Shown: positions 34,311 to 37,181 of the stretch, in pieces
Layout of the letters: each line of letters begins with the position of its first letter
How positions within the stretch are numbered: the first letter of the stretch is position 1
Source of the DNA: Pseudomonadota bacterium
GTDB taxonomy: Bacteria > Pseudomonadota > Gammaproteobacteria > UBA5335
Reading direction: 5' to 3'
Length of the DNA: 37,181 nt
Assembly: GCA_021767745.1 (NCBI GenBank)
Contig: JAASSS010000004.1
Coordinates: 1-37,181, forward strand
The notes under the pieces: model-generated
What the model saw: only the letters and a program-made list of their open reading frames with translations
What the model was told of the DNA's origin: nothing
The model's database searches: none
Translations under genes and position numbers: made by a program

Positions 34311-35948
34311 ATGGCCGGAACGATCCAGAGCGAGGGCACGCCCGCCGGGTTCGGCGCGCTGCAGCAGTTCATCGGCACCGTGAATCTGCGCCAGCTGATC
34401 CTGTTGATCGGCCTGGCCGCCAGTGTCGCGGCCGGCATCACGGCGGTGCTGTGGCTGCGCGGGCCGGACTACCAGAGCCTGTTCGCCAGCCTGCCCGACC
34501 AGGAGGCCGCGGCGGTGGCCGAGGCGCTGGAGGCCGCGGGCGTCGACTACCGCCTCGATGGGCGCGGTGGCGGCGTGCTGGTGGCGGCGGACGAGCTCTA
34601 CGCCGCGCGGCTCAAGCTCGCTGCCGAGGGCCTGCCGCGCAGCAGCGCCAGTGGCTTCGACCTGCTGGACGAGCAGCCGAGCTTCGGCGTCTCGCAGTTC
34701 ATGGAGAGCGCCCGCTACCAGCGCGCCATGGAGCTGGAACTGGCCCGCACCATCGTCGGCCTCGCGCCGGTGGCCAATGCGCGGGTCCACCTCGCGCTGC
34801 CCAAGCCCAGCGTCTTCGTGCGCGATGCCCGAACTGCCAGCGCCTCGGTCACGGTGCAGCTGCACGCGGGCCGGCAGCTGCTGGCGGAGCAGATCGGCGC
34901 CATCACCTACCTGGTCGCCTCCAGCGTGCCGGACCTGGAACCGGGGCAGGTGACGGTGGTGGACCAGCAGGGCGTGCTGCTGAGCGGACGGCAGGAGGAT
35001 CCGCTCGCCAGCGCCAGCGATCGCCAATTCGAGCAGGCCCGTCGTCTGGAGTCTGCCTACGTGCGCCGGATCCACGATCTGCTGGCGCCGGTGGTCGGCG
35101 CCGAGGCGGTGCGGGCCCAGGTCGATGCGGATCTGGACTTCACTGCCGTGGAGGAGACCCGCGAATCGTTCGATCCGGAGCGCTCCGTCCTGCGCAGCGA
35201 GCAGGTGGACCAATCCGAGCGGCGCAACCTGCAGCCCGGCGAGGGCGGTGCACCCGGCGCCCTGAGCAATCAGCCGCCGGAGGCAGGCACGCTGGCGCCG
35301 GCCGGCGAGCAGACGCCGGTCGAGCGGCGCGAGACCAATTCCCAGACCACCCGCAACTACGAGGTGGACAAGACCGTCAGCCATATCCGCCGCCCCCTGG
35401 GCGAGGTCGAGCGGCTGACCGTGGCGGTCGTGGTGGATGACTGGCGGCGTATGGACGCCGACGGCAACGCCGTGCGCGAGCCGCTGGCCGAGGCCGAACT
35501 GCAGCGCCTGCAGCAGCTGGTGGAGCAGGCGGTGGGCTTCGACGCCGCGCGGGGCGATCGCATCAGCGTCATCAACCAGTCGTTCCAGTCACCCGAACTG
35601 CTCGAACCGCTGCCCGAACCCTCGCTGCTCAGCCGCCCGTGGCTGCGCGAGCTGCTGCGCCAGGGCCTGCTGGCACTGGTGCTGCTGGTGCTCGGCTTCG
35701 CCGTCGTCCGACCGACGCTGCGCTCGTTGACCCGCGGCCTGCCGGGCTTGCCCACCGGCGACACCCCGGCCCTGCCGGCGCCTGCACGCCGGCTCGAGGG
35801 CCCGGTCGCGACGCCGGCCAGGGAGATGACCTTCGAGGGCAGTGGACTCAGCTTCGATCAGAAACTGCAGGCCGTGCGCAGCCTGGCCAGCCAGGATCCA
35901 GGCCGGGTCGCGCAGGTGGTGAAGAGCTGGGTGCGCGAGGATGGCTAA
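34311..35948 (+). CDS. fliF: Flagellar MS-ring protein FliF
   Basis: A 545-residue inner-membrane ring protein. There are two transmembrane helices, at about 29-48 (LILLIGLAASVAAGITAVLW) and 446-464 (RQGLLALVLLVLGFAVV). Between them are the ring-building motifs PDYQSLFASLPDQEAAAVAE, SFGVSQFMESARYQRAMEGE-like block (here ...AMELELARTI), ARVHLALPKPSVFVRD and NYEVDKTVSHIRRPLG. The C-terminal cytoplasmic tail (FDQKLQAVRSLASQDPGRVA) binds FliG. AAGGGG precedes the ATG. The stop overlaps the fliG start by eight bases (ATGGCTAA), similar in design to flgG/flgH. Confidence 0.96.
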   Translation: MAGTIQSEGTPAGFGALQQFIGTVNLRQLILLIGLAASVAAGITAVLWLRGPDYQSLFASLPDQEAAAVAEALEAAGVDYRLDGRGGGVLVAADELYAARLKLAAEGLPRSSASGFDLLDEQPSFGVSQFMESARYQRAMELELARTIVGLAPVANARVHLALPKPSVFVRDARTASASVTVQLHAGRQLLAEQIGAITYLVASSVPDLEPGQVTVVDQQGVLLSGRQEDPLASASDRQFEQARRLESAYVRRIHDLLAPVVGAEAVRAQVDADLDFTAVEETRESFDPERSVLRSEQVDQSERRNLQPGEGGAPGALSNQPPEAGTLAPAGEQTPVERRETNSQTTRNYEVDKTVSHIRRPLGEVERLTVAVVVDDWRRMDADGNAVREPLAEAELQRLQQLVEQAVGFDAARGDRISVINQSFQSPELLEPLPEPSLLSRPWLRELLRQGLLALVLLVLGFAVVRPTLRSLTRGLPGLPTGDTPALPAPARRLEGPVATPAREMTFEGSGLSFDQKLQAVRSLASQDPGRVAQVVKSWVREDG

Positions 35949-36936
35949 GGACGCCGCCGAGGGTCTGCAGCGGGCCGCGATCCTGCTGCTCTCGCTGGGC
36001 GAGGAGCAGGCCGCGGCGGTGCTCAAGCTGATGGGCCCGCGCGAGGTCCAGCAGCTCGGCCAGACCATGACGGCCATCGCCGGCGTGGAGCGCGAACAGG
36101 CCGACGCCGTGCTCGAATCCTTCGTGCTGGCGGCGGAGAAGGGCACCTCGATCGGCATCGGCGCGGAAGACTACGTGCGCCGTGCGCTGATCGGTGCGCT
36201 GGGCGAGGAAAAGGGCGCCGGCCTGATCGATCGGGTGCTGCACGGGCCGCCGAGCAAGGGCGTCGAGGCGCTGCGCTGGATGCAGCCGCGCGCCGTCGCC
36301 GGGCTGGTGCGGGAAGAGCATCCGCAGGTGATCGCGGCGGTGCTGGCGAGCCTCGAACCCGATCAGGCTGCCGCGGTGGTGGACCAGCTGCCCGAGGCCG
36401 TGCGCGGGGATGTGCTGCTGCGGGTGGCCACGCTGGAGAGCGTGCAGCCAAGCGCCCTGCAGGCGCTCGATGAGATCGTCGCCCAGCAGCCGCAGCGGCG
36501 CGCGGGCGGCACGGCCGCTGCCGGCGGCGTGAAGCGCGCGGCGGAGATCGTCAACGCGCTCAAGAGCAGCGACGATCGCAAGCTGATCGAGGAGATGGTC
36601 GGCATCGACGAGGCCACCACCCGCCAGATCCAGGAGCAGATGTTCGTCTTCGACAATCTGCTGGAGCTGGACGATCGCGGCATCCAGACCCTGCTGCGCG
36701 AGGTCTCCTCCGACCAGCTGGTGGTGGCGCTGAAGGGCGCCGAGCCGCAGCTGCGCGAGAAGATCTTCAAGAACATGTCCACGCGCGCGGCCGACATGGT
36801 GCGCGACGATCTCGAGACGCTGGGCCCGGTGCGCGTGGCGGACGTGGAGGCGGCGCAGCGCGAGATGCTCACCGTCGCACAGCGGCTGGCCGACGAGGGC
36901 CAGCTCGCGCTGGGCAGCAGCGATGACTTCGTCTGA
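35941..36936 (+). CDS. fliG: Flagellar motor switch protein FliG
   Basis: A 331-residue rotor protein of standard length. The N-terminal FliF-binding domain (GLQRAAILLLSLGEEQAAAV), middle domain with the EHPQ motif (VREEHPQVIAAVLASL), and C-terminal torque domain (MFVFDNLLELDDRGIQTLLR, VVALKGAEPQLREKIFKNMS) with the charged helix that meets the stator are all present. It starts inside the end of fliF; its own end overlaps the start of fliH by 14 bases. Confidence 0.97.
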   Translation: MAKDAAEGLQRAAILLLSLGEEQAAAVLKLMGPREVQQLGQTMTAIAGVEREQADAVLESFVLAAEKGTSIGIGAEDYVRRALIGALGEEKGAGLIDRVLHGPPSKGVEALRWMQPRAVAGLVREEHPQVIAAVLASLEPDQAAAVVDQLPEAVRGDVLLRVATLESVQPSALQALDEIVAQQPQRRAGGTAAAGGVKRAAEIVNALKSSDDRKLIEEMVGIDEATTRQIQEQMFVFDNLLELDDRGIQTLLREVSSDQLVVALKGAEPQLREKIFKNMSTRAADMVRDDLETLGPVRVADVEAAQREMLTVAQRLADEGQLALGSSDDFV

Positions 36937-37181
36937 GTCGGCCCCCGCCCGCTGGTGCCCGCCCGAGGTGGTCGGGCCGGCTGCCATCGCGCCCACGGCG
37001 GACGAGCTGCAGGCGTTGCAGCGTGCCGCCCACGAGGAGGCCTGGGCGCAGGGCCATCAGGAAGGACTCGCCGCCGGTCGCGCGGCGGCGGTTGAGCGGG
37101 TGGCACGGCTCGATCATCTGCTGGCCGAGCTGGCGGCTCCGCTGGCGGTGATCGACGAGCGCCTGGAACAGGAACTCGCCG
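36923..37181 (+). CDS. fliH: Flagellar export regulator FliH, N-terminal part (runs off window)
   Basis: The first 86 residues of a FliH-like protein; the 3' end lies outside. The start ATG lies 14 bases before the end of fliG in another frame. The protein shows RWCPPEVVGPA, then the charged helix with ELQALQRAAHEEAWAQGHQE and the GLAAGRAAA glycine-spaced repeat typical of FliH, then LDHLLAELAAPLAVIDERLE. FliH binds and regulates the export ATPase FliI. Order fliE-F-G-H matches the standard cluster; fliI and fliJ are expected next. Confidence 0.9.
   Translation, partial: MTSSESAPARWCPPEVVGPAAIAPTADELQALQRAAHEEAWAQGHQEGLAAGRAAAVERVARLDHLLAELAAPLAVIDERLEQELA

Noticed and set aside
33537-35384. 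A 615-codon minus-strand open frame opposite the regulator, fliE and fliF
   Set aside because: It covers three genes on the other strand, and its composition is that of a reversed GC-rich coding strand.
1-37181. Mobile elements, CRISPR arrays, tRNA or rRNA genes
   Set aside because: No transposase or integrase motifs, no regular direct repeats and no tRNA-like cloverleaf seen; gene content and composition look uniform.

Overview
This window looks like chromosomal DNA of a high-GC, flagellated gammaproteobacterium. The evidence is a FleQ-type sigma54 master regulator next to fliEFGH, a fliC-flaG-fliD unit, sigma54 and sigma28 type flagellar promoters, and a glgA/glgC/malQ/glgP glycogen set. 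Proteins are not strongly acidic. The flagellar layout resembles that of polarly flagellated Pseudomonas, Shewanella and Chromatiales-like bacteria, but I cannot name the genus. I saw no tRNA, rRNA, insertion sequence, integrase or CRISPR array.

Left part (1-9620), mixed metabolism. The 3' end of upp is followed by a small GNAT-like protein. On the minus strand come a Pat/ADP-forming acyl-CoA ligase protein with a GNAT tail and, just downstream, a GH5 glucosidase of the glucosylceramidase/steryl-glucosidase type. Then come an Hsp20 chaperone behind a probable heat-shock promoter, a zinc alcohol dehydrogenase, glucokinase, a four-cysteine mini-protein and an SDR oxidoreductase.

Glycogen block (9697-16730). 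glgA is divergent from glgC-malQ, and glgP faces malQ tail to tail; malQ and glgP share a palindromic CTAG for their two stop codons. Together with glk, these genes make ADP-glucose, polymerise it, and return glucan as glucose-1-phosphate and glucose. No branching or debranching enzyme is in the window.

Flagellar block (16830-37181). Minus strand: fliC-flaG-fliD, then flgBCDEFGHIJKL (rod, hook, L and P rings, junction proteins) with frequent overlapping stop/start codons. Plus strand, divergent from fliC: fliS, fliT-like, fleQ, a small regulator, fliE, fliF, fliG and the start of fliH. fliC has a sigma28-like promoter, flgB a sigma54 promoter, and the small regulator gene a very good sigma54 promoter beneath an AT-rich FleQ-box-like sequence.

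Most notable is the 223-residue gene at 33268-33939. It sits where fleS-fleR lie in Pseudomonas (between fleQ and fliE). It appears to be a receiver-like domain without the phosphoacceptor aspartate, joined directly to a FIS-type helix-turn-helix, with neither an AAA+ sigma54-activation domain nor a kinase partner. This suggests a shortened flagellar cascade.
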